From contig CM049315.1 in assembly GCA_026874595.1 (NCBI GenBank), positions 67,337,916 to 67,401,915 of the forward strand: a DNA stretch of 64,000 bases, read 5' to 3'. The position numbers and the translations under genes were made by a program. The notes beneath the pieces were generated by a model, which ran no database searches, was not told the origin of the DNA, and saw only the letters and a program-made list of their open reading frames with translations. Origin of the DNA: Sipunculus nudus (Eukaryota > Annelida > Sipuncula > Golfingiida > Sipunculidae). This document shows, in pieces, positions 1-9,289 of the stretch; positions within the stretch are counted from its first letter, which is position 1, and every line of letters begins with the position of its first letter.

Positions 1-3000
1 TGAGCAGATGTAGAAACTCATGAAAATTTAACATAGCACTTGTGTGCTCATTCACGCAGCTGAGGCAGCAGCATTTTTGACATCTTGAAACATGATGTTA
101 CAATATGGCATACAATAGTGGGGTTAAGTTGGATTTTTTTTTTACTTAAAAGCCTGCAGGTGTTAAAAAGTTTATGCAGCCTTCACTGTGCTTGTATCAA
201 TTATTTAAGCCCAACCCGGGGACCAACTGACATACTTGACAAGAACTTTCACTATATCCCCGCTAACCATGTGCATTTGTCAAACTCCTTTAAAGAACGA
301 GAACCACAAAGAGCTCCATAAAGGGTAAGCCAACTCCTCAGTGTGGTGTGTACCTAGAACTTGTATCACCAAATCACCACATTGATTCAAAGATCACAAC
401 ACTGTTGCAAAACTACATCTAAAAAGTTTTCAAATGTTTATACTGGAATTGTAATAGAAAACAACAGAAATTTCCTTAAAGGGGCCCAATCACCTATTAA
501 GCATGTTGATTTAACACGAAAAATAGCTCCTTCTCTTTAAAATAAATCTTTTCCTGCCAGAATATTGCCTTGAAAACCAATTGCTTACTCCTGTAAACAA
601 GTGTTAAAAACCATGAACCTGGCGCAATCGCAGGTGTAAACGTAAACACAGTGCTTTGGGCCGTGTGCTGCATGGAGCCACAAACGTGCAAATCAGAAGA
701 TGCCCTGACTGACTTGGCTAAAAAATGTAATACATGTTCTCGCTGGCTGAAACACCGCTTGTTGCCCCTTAATCGGACCTCCAGTCATGTGGTCTTGTTA
801 TGGTAAACAGACTGTGATTACCAACAAGCAGGGCTATAACAAGGTATTAAAGAGTCGTATGCGAGGAAATGAGACTATGTGATGGTATTGTTTTACTGGG
901 AAACTTTTGTATAAAGCAAAACTGAGCTGATAGTGCGAAAGAATAGGAATAATCTGCCAAAAAATTTAAATCTGCCATACTGACACAAAGGGCAGTTACC
1001 TAGTTGTATGCTGGATATTTATTAATTATGAAATTTAAAGCCTTTCTCTTTTTATCCCATTTGACATGAATGTTTGTACCTTTATCTCATTTAATCTAAA
1101 CAAAAATTACCAAAATGCAGAATATCAAATTTTGTGCCATGAGCTTAACTTATTCACATCAAATATCAATAATATTCTATTCTGATCTAAAACCAATGCC
1201 ATTTGTTTATGGTTCTGAGGGCATTTTATCATTTTTTTTCAAATTTTAGTGATCTCCAGTGAGCTTTATTCTGACCTTTGAATAGCTTATAAGCATCAGT
1301 TAATTTTAATCAAATGAATTCAAGTCAGACGTTTATGACAGAGGACTGTTTTTTATATTGGGAGAAAAGCCCACCATCACTGTCAATGTCTCCAATGTGT
1401 GACAAAAGAGGCCATTTGACAAAAGACTATTTTGGATGCTTATAAAATTTCAGTACTATTTTCTAGAATATTTAGTAGATTTTTCTATAAATGTCAGTCT
1501 TTGCTTTTCTTTTGAAGAAAATTATAAAAGCAAGTTAAAAATGTCACTAACCATCAGCCTTATACAGTACATAGATTTTCACCTAGAAAACCTTGTCAAA
1601 TCTCAAATATAGAACCTCACACCTAGAAGTTATTAATTCATACGAAATTGATGAAAAACAATACAACCACAAACATTGAAAGAGGATGTGTGTTAGAAAA
1701 ACTACTTACATTGAAAGGTGTCTTCAAATACTGCAGGTAAATATCCAATGTCCAATATACTGTGTCCAGTAATATATGTTACACCTGGTTAATTTCTTCT
1801 CATTCAGCAATCCTGGAGAGAAATAATGAATAAAATATAGAATTAAGATTCTGTAGGACACAGTTACTTGCCTATTTCCCAAAACTTAAATTGTATTTCA
1901 CACATCAAATTGCTGATTTAAGAAACTTGCAAATTCCTTGAAACATGAACAAATAACATATTGTTAAATTAAGATATGGGATAATTAGCACCATATTCAA
2001 ATAACATGTCCATTCAATACTGAAACATATTTATTTTATAAACCCAAACTGTCTTATTCTCAAATTTTAAACAATAAATTTATATCCACTGATAAACAAT
2101 AATGATTTAAGAGTGGGATAATGTAATATGCCCATTGATTGAGCATTTTTGCAGTTCTACAATGAGTAGTTTAAAATTATTACATAATAATAATGAAAAT
2201 TACCACTATTATTGTAAGACATTTCACAACTATTAATTTAAACCATAACTATTTTCTTATGCAACTCATTTTATTTCTATCATATTTATTTCATCATCAG
2301 TATAGGACACATAAAATATATTTTATATTAGAGAGGATCAAAGGTTTATTAATTTTCCTGAAATAATAAATCCTCACAAAAAAGCAAGAAAAGAAACCAC
2401 TCTGGATGTAACCAATTAAATAACTAAGGCATTATGGGAGTTACAGATAAGTCATGTGACCCACACTTTGTCTCATGCAAATATATATAGTGACACTTTA
2501 ACATATCACATGAATGGCCATTAAAAGGTAAAATTATCAAAAGAGAAATGGTAAAACCTCCCAGTTATTAGGATCCTAGTGTAGTTATGTTATATGAGGG
2601 GTCTTCTGTTTTGTCTTGTGCCAGCAAATAACCAAGATTGCTCAACTCATTAATAGTTTATAAAGAGATGTTAAATAAACAATAATATAGTTTACTTTAA
2701 TTCGGTGTACACATACAATAAGATTCATAACAAGTTCCTGACTTTGTAATCACAGTCAAAATCAGAAGTAATCAAGACGTACCTGTATTGTCCTACTGTA
2801 AGTACCATTAGTGTTTAATTAATATTTTCAGGACATATCAAGTGCATATCAGCAGATACATGCAGGCATATATCATTAACAGCACAGGGAATCACTGGAA
2901 TCAAATATCTTATATAATATATCACTCTGTAAACTGCAAATATGGACACCCATATGAGTTTACATATATAAATTGACAAAGCCTTGGGGTTAAAAAGAAG

Positions 3001-4487
3001 CATTAAAGAGACAAGCAAAGCATCCTCAGTATTTTGATACACGCTTGTAATTCAACACACCTTTCAATTACATTCAGGGGTATATATAACCCTAAAAGAG
3101 GCAGTAACCAGACTACAAATTCAAAAAGCAGTGCAATTCCTTGAACCTTTGATATATAAACTTTGTAATCCAATCAGATTTCTGAAAACATCACTGATAT
3201 TTGAAGTTGGAATTATCTATGTGTGTAACAGGGTCTTTCCTTTGTGTTTGTCAATATCTGAAGAATCATGTCACATTAACTAACTGGGGTCTGTCAATTT
3301 ACACCTGACGGCTGACTTCATTAAGTATTCATAGGGGTGACCTCATATACTACTTAGTCTAAATTAAATAGATCAGATAATACATTGTCTTCTGAAGATT
3401 ATAATTGATATTTCTTAGATTTTCCAGTTTTTCACCCAACTTTTTACAATACTTAAATATGAATTTGCAAAAATGTTTCATTTTTTTAAATTTTTTAATC
3501 ATATTTCTGCTGCACCTCTGCTACAAAATACTGCACTTTGTTCATTTGTTTTTTTTTCAAATTTCATTAAAATAACCCATCTTCTTTTACCGACTGAGAA
3601 TATGTTTGTATCATATACATCAGCAGGTAGTACTGCCGTTTTTCAGGTGACCTTCACAGAATTTGGGTTGGTACCAAAATCAGCCATGAATAGTCCAATA
3701 GGAAACATTAAATCCTTGATATGCCGCAGATGATATATAACAGGTTACCTCAAGAGGCCCCTTGGAGAGATGTCTGAAAGGACAACCTTTTCTCCCAAGC
3801 TATACCCCGAGCTAATAGAGGTGTGTCCTGCAATTCAGACTAGATTGGGATATTCTGTTCCTTTCGTATCCAAGAAAATGATCCAATCATTTAAAAATGA
3901 AGTCTGAATCTGCGAGGAGAATGAAGCTGACATCTGCTAGCAGAGTGGTTCTGTTATGCGGGGAATTCTATTCAACTGTGAAACCATAAAATCTCAAAAT
4001 TGTGTTATATCTTGATTGTCTCTCTCACTTTTCAGATTTTTCAAGGTTTTCTTCTTTATGATGACACAGGTTTGGCCTGATTATTATTATACAATATTGC
4101 ACCAATTAAGGCAAACAAAAGTTATATGCACTGAAAACCAATAAGAATGGAAGAATTGCTTCCTTTTAGAATGAGATAAAACTAAAGATTATAAAGTGGA
4201 AAAGTTAATTAAATAGTTGCACCATGAGGATAATTGTTGACATAATCTATAAAACATCCAGCAAAAGCACATATAAGAATTCCTTTGAAAGTTACTGACT
4301 TTATTACTCTGGTCTTGCCTTTTGTTTGATCTTAAATGAAAAAGGGCATAAAGATAGAATTCTATACATGTCTGATAATGCCACTGTGTACAATATAAAG
4401 ACAGAATGTCAGTCGAATTAATTTTGTCACAAAGAACAAACCCCAGGTATGAAAAGGGGAAGTTCAAAAACATTCAAATAGCCAAAT
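1..4487. other. AT-rich stretch without a supported gene
   Basis: This is A+T-rich sequence with many homopolymer runs and short chance reading frames that lack codon bias, conserved motifs or consistent splice sites. I see no RNA gene. A 21-nt acceptor-to-donor interval on the minus strand at 1710-1730 was noticed but not accepted as an exon. The right edge is the insertion point of the LTR retrotransposon. Confidence 0.6.
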
Positions 4488-4492
4488 GTTAC
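4488..4492. repeat. Target-site duplication GTTAC, left copy
   Basis: The five bases GTTAC directly precede the first base of the left LTR and recur at 11230-11234 directly after the right LTR. A 5-bp duplication is typical of Ty3/gypsy integration. Both copies are perfect, so the two LTRs still flank one original insertion and have not been reshuffled by recombination with another copy. Confidence 0.93.
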
Positions 4493-4567
4493 TGTCACCA
4501 GACAATAGGTGACAATATGTACGGTGTTTTGTATCATAGTTTAACGAAGTCTGTTCTCTATTGATAT

Positions 4568-4582
4568 TGACGTGAAACGTCA
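4568..4582. promoter_or_regulatory. Inverted CRE-like half sites TGACGT-GAA-ACGTCA in LTR
   Basis: A perfect palindrome, TGACGT then three bases then ACGTCA, upstream of the TATA-like run near 4610. TGACG is the core recognised by bZIP factors of the CREB/ATF type. The same site is present at the matching place in the right LTR. Binding is inferred from the motif only. Confidence 0.45.
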
Positions 4583-4817
4583 TCCTAAAGCGTTGACAGG
4601 TCGTGATTGTATATATATATATTGTGTATTCTTGTATGAAATCCCATCGGCTATCAGCTGATTTATCCGTGTCACGCATCGTGTGTATTATTTACATTTG
4701 GTATGTGGGTCGCCTTGGTGACGCTAACAGTCAAACTAGGTCACATATATCCTTATATGGGACACTTGAGAAATGAGCCAATCAGAGAACCGTATCGCAG
4801 TATTGTGACGACGATTG

Positions 4818-4825
4818 TGACGTCA
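4818..4825. promoter_or_regulatory. Perfect CRE octamer TGACGTCA in LTR
   Basis: The consensus CREB/ATF site TGACGTCA lies in the left LTR and again in the right LTR. It follows a TGACG at 4806 and another near 4719, so TGACG cores are clustered in this part of the LTR. This may be an enhancer of the element; no function has been shown. Confidence 0.45.
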
Positions 4826-5630
4826 GAGTTCAGGGAGAGACGCTGGAAGCTGCCTTCAGTTGGGTCTTGAAGCTTGAGGTGGCAGCACGCACGCAGGAAC
4901 ATTGAAACGCCAGGAACGGCATAGAAGCAAGCTTCTGCATGAGGCAAGGACCCAGCTCATAAGAACTCAGCCGTGCTGCCGAAAGAGCTTCGTATTGGCG
5001 ATATAGAGAGAGCGCGTTTGTCACCTGCCGGCCTAGTTCAGCTTGACCTAGAAACATAACCGCCGTAAGCTGTGAACCCATTGCTACACGAGCAAGGTCA
5101 AGGACTCTAAGCTCAACGTAAACAAAGGGCGCTATTGCATTCATGTGATCGTAAACCTACCCGGGTCGCTGACAAGCAAGATCAGTTGAAGATCGCTAAA
5201 CTCAGAAAGACTATATGCTGCTAACCATACGCTAGATTCTACACAAAACAGTAACCAGAGATCTCTGAAGGAACTGGACTTTATTGGTTTTTATACAAAC
5301 CACGGACTCAGTAAAAATATCCTGTAATTTTAATGTGAAGGACTGTCGTATTGACACATCAACGCACACACACACATCTACATCTTTGTAAGTATTGTCT
5401 TGAATTATATTGTGAATTTAACCTGATGTCTCATAGTTTCTATTGATCTGGGTGTATGATTGTCTGGTATTTTAATACACGTCCTTAAAAGAACCTGGAA
5501 ATGTCACCTGTAATGACCGGGATCTAATTTCTTGATTAATGAAATCAAGTGGCGAGCGTTAACCCATCCTATTGTTTTATAGGATATATCCGTTGTAAAG
5601 TTTTCACGTTAAGTTAGGGGTGACATTGTA

Positions 5631-5648
5631 TGGCGAGCGTGCCAGGAT
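5631..5648 (+). other. Candidate primer-binding site
   Basis: TGGCGAGCGTGCCAGGAT starts with TGG, as expected for pairing to a tRNA 3' CCA end, and lies five bases after the left LTR. I could not assign the tRNA with confidence. The first ten bases also occur inside the LTR at 5550-5559, which is unusual. Minus-strand DNA synthesis would begin here in a complete element. Confidence 0.6.
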
Positions 5649-6349
5649 ATAATTAGCCTTAAAAAACAGGCTAATTACAGTAAGTTTCAGAAGTTTTGAA
5701 CTGAGAAAACAGTACTGAAACCAGACATTCATATACTCAAACTAGAGTTGATCTGAATTAATAATTGGAAATGACACCAAACTGATGTTGTAGTGTATAC
5801 TTGCACAATGAAATTACCCCACTGTTAGGAGTTAATATTTATTCAGTGAGAATATTACCTGAAGCACAACATTGTTTCAAGATCGGCATATACCTTGTAG
5901 ATTTGGCTAGAAGACATGCATGTTTTGTGAGTAATGCTAGTTCAGTGATACCTGAACATCATTACTGGTTTGATATAAACCCAGATTAGAGTGAACATTT
6001 TTGATGTTGTTAGATACGCCCTGGTATAATTTTTCCTACACTGGTTTGTGATTGGTCACGTGGTAGGGTCTCTTTACAGGTAAGTTTACCCCTCCCGATT
6101 GGCATGGTAATCATAGGTGCATGGTGTTTATTGATATCTTGATATCCATCCGTCCATCCGTCTGACCCTTCGTCCGACCTTCCGTCCGTCCGTCCGTCCG
6201 TATAAGTAGAATTTTGATGCGTAGAGCTACCGTAGTGTTATTGTACGGATACCGCCGGTTCGTTAGGTTGGCTTTAACAGTACGTATTTACGGATTTTTA
6301 AGAGCGGATATTACTAGATACTGGAATCTTACTAGGTTAGAGCGTTACC
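5649..6349 (+). other. Untranslated leader of the LTR element
   Basis: About 700 bases between the primer-binding site and the gag start, with no long open frame of element type. It holds a tetranucleotide microsatellite of CCGT/CCAT units at about 6146-6202 and, at 6071-6085, a splice acceptor abutting a splice donor. The leader likely contains packaging signals, but none can be recognised. Confidence 0.6.
6071..6085 (+). promoter_or_regulatory. Abutting splice acceptor and donor, TCTTTACAG|GTAAGT
   Basis: A pyrimidine-rich acceptor ending in CAG at 6077-6079 is followed at once by a consensus donor GTAAGT at 6080-6085. This is the layout of recursive splice sites, where splicing regenerates a donor. 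A donor-like GTAAGT lies upstream in the LTR at 5391-5396. Use in vivo is unknown and chance occurrence is possible. Confidence 0.3.
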
Positions 6350-7330
6350 ATGGAAACGTTAGAGTCACTTGTTAGATGCGGACAGGCCTTGGGGCTTAAG
6401 GACCAGGCTTTACAAGATTATGTTGAGGCTAGACGGCGTGCGGATGAAGAACGTGAGGAAAGAGCCAGGCAACGTGAAATAGAGAAGGAACAGCGGGAAT
6501 TAGAGCGTGAGCAGCGGGAATTAGAGCGCGAGCGAGAGGCTAGAGCCCATGAATTAGAGGTTCTAAGGTTAAAGTCTGACTCTGGGGTTAAAGAAGAGAG
6601 AAGTAGGGATGTATTCCCGAAAATCCAGCTTCCACCTTTTGATGAGGCTCACGATCAGCTAGATGCGTTTCTTGAGCGATTTGAACGATTAGCTGTATGT
6701 CAAGGCTATGATAGGGAGAATTGGGCGTTACACCTGAGTCCGTTACTGCGGGGTAAGGCGCTAGGGACTTACACACAGTTATCGGTTAGTGAGGCCATGG
6801 ATTACGATAAGTTAAAGATAGCCTTGTTAAAGCGATACCAAATGACCGAAGAGGGTTATCGACACAAGTTTCGGACTTGTAGGCCTGAGCGAGGCGAAAC
6901 GCCGAGTCAGTTTGCGGTGAGACTGAGTGGATACCTAGACCATTGGATAGGGATGGCAGGGGTCGGAGGTGACTACGACGGGGTAGTTAACCTGTTGATG
7001 TGTGAGCAGTTCGTAAACTGCTGTAGTAGGGATCTCTCTATGTTTTTGAAAGAGAGACGGTGTCGTGACTTTGATAGTATGGTAGACTTAGCCGAGAGTT
7101 ATACGGTGTACACAGCCTTACAGCAGGTCCTCGTTATGGCAATAATGTGCCGCGTCCAGCGCAACCGGTATCTCAGCCTAGAGAGAAGCGAGAGGTTGAG
7201 CGCAGTCCGGAAGGTCAGACATTTAAGCCATCAGGAGGCATCAGATGTTATTTATGTAATGAACTGGGACATAAGGCGCGGGAATGTAAGACTAGTGCCC
7301 GGTCGAGGCCTAGGTCTTCCCCTCAAGTAG
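6350..7330 (+). CDS. gag: Gag, N-terminal and capsid part (frameshifted near 7125)
   Basis: Structural protein that would form the particle. The ATG at 6350 has a strong context (ACCATGG) and is the first in this frame after the leader. Residues about 25-70 are an extreme Glu/Arg-rich heptad region with near-identical repeats, probably a coiled coil. Residues about 82-258 resemble the retrotransposon Gag capsid, similar to SCAN-type domains: a conserved Phe-Pro-Lys start, an AFLERFERLA-like helix and a downstream helical bundle. After about residue 259 the frame no longer looks like Gag, while the frame one base back continues with a Pro-rich linker and zinc knuckle. The last 67 codons here are therefore out of frame. 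A one-base loss around 7118-7130 or a -1 frameshift signal would explain it; no classic slippery heptamer is visible. Confidence 0.9.
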   Translation: METLESLVRCGQALGLKDQALQDYVEARRRADEEREERARQREIEKEQRELEREQRELEREREARAHELEVLRLKSDSGVKEERSRDVFPKIQLPPFDEAHDQLDAFLERFERLAVCQGYDRENWALHLSPLLRGKALGTYTQLSVSEAMDYDKLKIALLKRYQMTEEGYRHKFRTCRPERGETPSQFAVRLSGYLDHWIGMAGVGGDYDGVVNLLMCEQFVNCCSRDLSMFLKERRCRDFDSMVDLAESYTVYTALQQVLVMAIMCRVQRNRYLSLERSERLSAVRKVRHLSHQEASDVIYVMNWDIRRGNVRLVPGRGLGLPLK

Positions 7331-7785
7331 GGCGTGCTGCTGGCGATCAGCAGAGGTATAGGACTAATTTTAGCCCCCCGTATAACCCAAAACAGAAACC
7401 GGAGACTATGTCAATGGCAGTAGTCAAGGCGGAAACGGAGACAGTCGGTGCGGTGAAACCGGAAGTAGAGAGTCCGAGTCAGTCGTTAGGATTTGCTGCC
7501 CAGACAGAAGGCGGAATCTCGTTACCTGTGTGTGAAGGGCTGGTGAATGGTAAGTCAGCGAGGGTGCTGCGGGATTCGGGATGTTCCTCGGCAGGAATAC
7601 GTGAGTCGTACGTGGAGCCGAATCAGTTCACCGGACACCAGGTCGAGTGTAGGTTGTTCGACGGGTCTGTAAGACAATTTCCTACGGCTAGGATTAATGT
7701 GGACTGTGCGTACTTTGTCGGTACTATCGAGGCAATGGTGGTCGGGGATGCTGTATGTGATTTAGCGCCAGGTAACGTAGCGTGA
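7126..7785 (+). CDS. pro: Gag nucleocapsid zinc knuckle and aspartic protease, ended by an in-frame TGA
   Basis: Continuation of gag in the -1 frame. Counting residues from codon 7147, a CCHC zinc knuckle (CX2CX4HX4C) lies at residues 34-47 and would bind RNA. A Pro/Ser/Glu-rich linker follows. The aspartic protease motif Asp-Ser-Gly lies at residues 143-145, inside a Leu-Arg-Asp-Ser-Gly-Cys block typical of metazoan Ty3/gypsy proteases. Asp-Ser-Gly in place of Asp-Thr-Gly is a known active variant. The frame stops at TGA 7783-7785, where related proteases usually continue into an Arg/Asp-Pro-rich segment; such a segment does follow in the same frame, so the stop looks secondary. There is no ATG at the start; the protein would be made only by frameshifting or in an intact relative. 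Confidence 0.88.
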   Translation, partial: GPRYGNNVPRPAQPVSQPREKREVERSPEGQTFKPSGGIRCYLCNELGHKARECKTSARSRPRSSPQVGRAAGDQQRYRTNFSPPYNPKQKPETMSMAVVKAETETVGAVKPEVESPSQSLGFAAQTEGGISLPVCEGLVNGKSARVLRDSGCSSAGIRESYVEPNQFTGHQVECRLFDGSVRQFPTARINVDCAYFVGTIEAMVVGDAVCDLAPGNVA

Positions 7786-8121
7786 GCGCGTGATCCGTAT
7801 GATCCGGACCCGACGTGGAAGTCTGAGCGGTCCTCAGGCATAGTGTGTGACGGTGTAGAGTCACAAAAGGAGGTGTCGTCCGCGGTGGAGACACGGAGCG
7901 CTGCACGAGAGAAACAGATACCGACGCGTAGCTTGAATGTTGCAAGCCCAGTTGCCGATGTGAGTCCGGCCGAATTTTTGAAGGCGCAGGAGGAGGATGG
8001 GTCTTTAGCGCCGTATTTGAGGCTAGCTAGAGAGGCTAGAAATGATAGTCCATTTAGAATTGAGGACGGATATTTAGTTCGGGTTGTGAGTGATAAACGG
8101 GGAGATCAAGATGGATCTTGA
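7786..8121 (+). CDS. Protease-integrase linker, bounded by two in-frame TGA codons
   Basis: The same reading frame as the protease and integrase, enclosed by TGA at 7783-7785 and TGA at 8119-8121. The first part is Asp/Pro-rich. The second part, from about 7960, has the acidic helix and DGxL strand pattern that usually precedes the zinc-binding domain of Ty3/gypsy integrases. RT would normally sit here in standard Ty3/gypsy elements, but none is present, so integrase directly follows protease. The second TGA lies where related proteins tend to have Trp, so a TGG-to-TGA change is likely (inference). Confidence 0.8.
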   Translation, partial: ARDPYDPDPTWKSERSSGIVCDGVESQKEVSSAVETRSAAREKQIPTRSLNVASPVADVSPAEFLKAQEEDGSLAPYLRLAREARNDSPFRIEDGYLVRVVSDKRGDQDGS

Positions 8122-9288
8122 GTGGTGGTACCTCAGACGTTACGGTACGACGTAATGAGGATGGGCCACGAAGCGGTTATGGCGGGCCATCAGGGCATAG
8201 ACAAAACGCACGACCGCATGAGAACTCAGTTTTTCTGGAAAGGGATGTATAATGACATTGCTGAGTTTTGCAAGTCCTGTCCCATTTGCCAGAAAACCAT
8301 ACCGAAAGGCAAGGTGCCTGGAGCTACGTTAGGCCAGATGCCATTAATTGATGAGCCCTGGCGTAGAATTTCGATGGATCTGGTTGGGCCGATCCATCCA
8401 GCGTCTGAGAGAGGTCACAGGTATATTCTGACCGTTATGGATTATGCCACTAGATATCCGGAGGCTGTTGCTTTAAAGAACATAGATACAGTCTCTGTGG
8501 CTGATGCGCTAGTTGATATTTATGCGCGGTTAGGAGTGCCGTCAGAGGTGCTTACTGACATGGGAACACAATTTACGTCAGACCTCATGCGAGAAGTTAG
8601 CCGTGTTTTGTCTGTAAGACAGCTCACCACTACTCCTTACCATCCTATGTGCAACGGAATGGTGGAGAGATTCAATGGAACGTTAAAGTTAATGTTGAAA
8701 CGGATGTGCGAGGAAAGACCGCGAGATTGGGATCGGTACCTCAGCGCCGTGCTTTTTGCGTACCGAGAAGCGCCACATGAGAGCACAGGGTTCTCACCCT
8801 TTGAGTTGCTCTATGGTAGGATCGTTAGAGGACCGATGCGGATTCTAAGGGATCTGTGGACCAAGCGAGATACTAGTGTCGAGACTAAAACCACGTACCA
8901 ATACGTCCTGGACCTACAAGACAAACTAAGCGACACATGCGCGTTAGCTAGAGAGGTGTTGAACAAATCAGCGAACAGACACAGACTGTTATATGATAGA
9001 GGTAAATGCACGCGCAGGTTTGAGGCCGGAGACGAAGTTTTGTTGTTACTCCCGACGGAGCGGAACAAATTAATGGTACAGTGGAAAGGCCCCTATACTA
9101 TTGAAAACAGGGTTGGGGACTTAGACTATCGGATTAAGATTGGCGATAAGGTTAAAACCTTCCACGTGAATATGCTGAAACGGTACCATGCTAGAAACGA
9201 GCCCCAGCATATTCTGGCAGCGGTAGCCAAGGGCGCACCTGATTCTATACATGATCCTGACTGTGTAGACGGGGAAACAGAGCACTGA
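8122..9288 (+). CDS. int: Integrase (HHCC, D,D35E core, GPY/F module)
   Basis: Inserts element DNA into the host genome. The 388-codon frame opens after TGA 8119-8121 and begins with GTG, so it is part of a polyprotein rather than a true start. The zinc-binding HHCC region has His16, His23, Cys53 and Cys56. The catalytic triad is Asp86, Asp146 and Glu182, with exactly 35 residues between the last two, as in retroviral-type integrases. The C-terminal GPY/F module has Trp-Lys-Gly-Pro-Tyr, with GPY at 323-325. No chromodomain follows. The frame ends at TGA 9286-9288, and RT thumb sequence starts almost at once in another frame, so the C-terminus probably marks an internal deletion. Confidence 0.96.
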   Translation: MVVPQTLRYDVMRMGHEAVMAGHQGIDKTHDRMRTQFFWKGMYNDIAEFCKSCPICQKTIPKGKVPGATLGQMPLIDEPWRRISMDLVGPIHPASERGHRYILTVMDYATRYPEAVALKNIDTVSVADALVDIYARLGVPSEVLTDMGTQFTSDLMREVSRVLSVRQLTTTPYHPMCNGMVERFNGTLKLMLKRMCEERPRDWDRYLSAVLFAYREAPHESTGFSPFELLYGRIVRGPMRILRDLWTKRDTSVETKTTYQYVLDLQDKLSDTCALAREVLNKSANRHRLLYDRGKCTRRFEAGDEVLLLLPTERNKLMVQWKGPYTIENRVGDLDYRIKIGDKVKTFHVNMLKRYHARNEPQHILAAVAKGAPDSIHDPDCVDGETEH

Positions 9289-9289
9289 T

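Larger units (their letters stand above)
4493..5625 (+). repeat. 5' LTR (1133 bp)
   Basis: It begins TGTCACC and ends GGTGACA, a perfect 7-bp terminal inverted repeat. By reading, it differs from the right LTR at two positions near 5071 and 5076. It should carry the U3 promoter, R and U5. A TATATATATATAT stretch around 4610-4622 and several TGACG motifs lie in the first third. GTAAGT at 5391-5396 resembles a splice donor. The 104-codon minus-strand reading frame inside it also occurs in the right LTR and is simply LTR sequence. Confidence 0.97.

Noticed and set aside
1710-1730. A 21-nt minus-strand interval with a CTGCAG acceptor and GTAAGT donor, seven codons in frame
   Set aside because: Short AG...GT intervals are common by chance and the neighbouring exon candidates do not join in frame.
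4830-5144. 104-codon minus-strand frame, repeated at 10434-10748
   Set aside because: It lies wholly in the LTR and recurs only because the LTRs are copies; no domain or codon bias.
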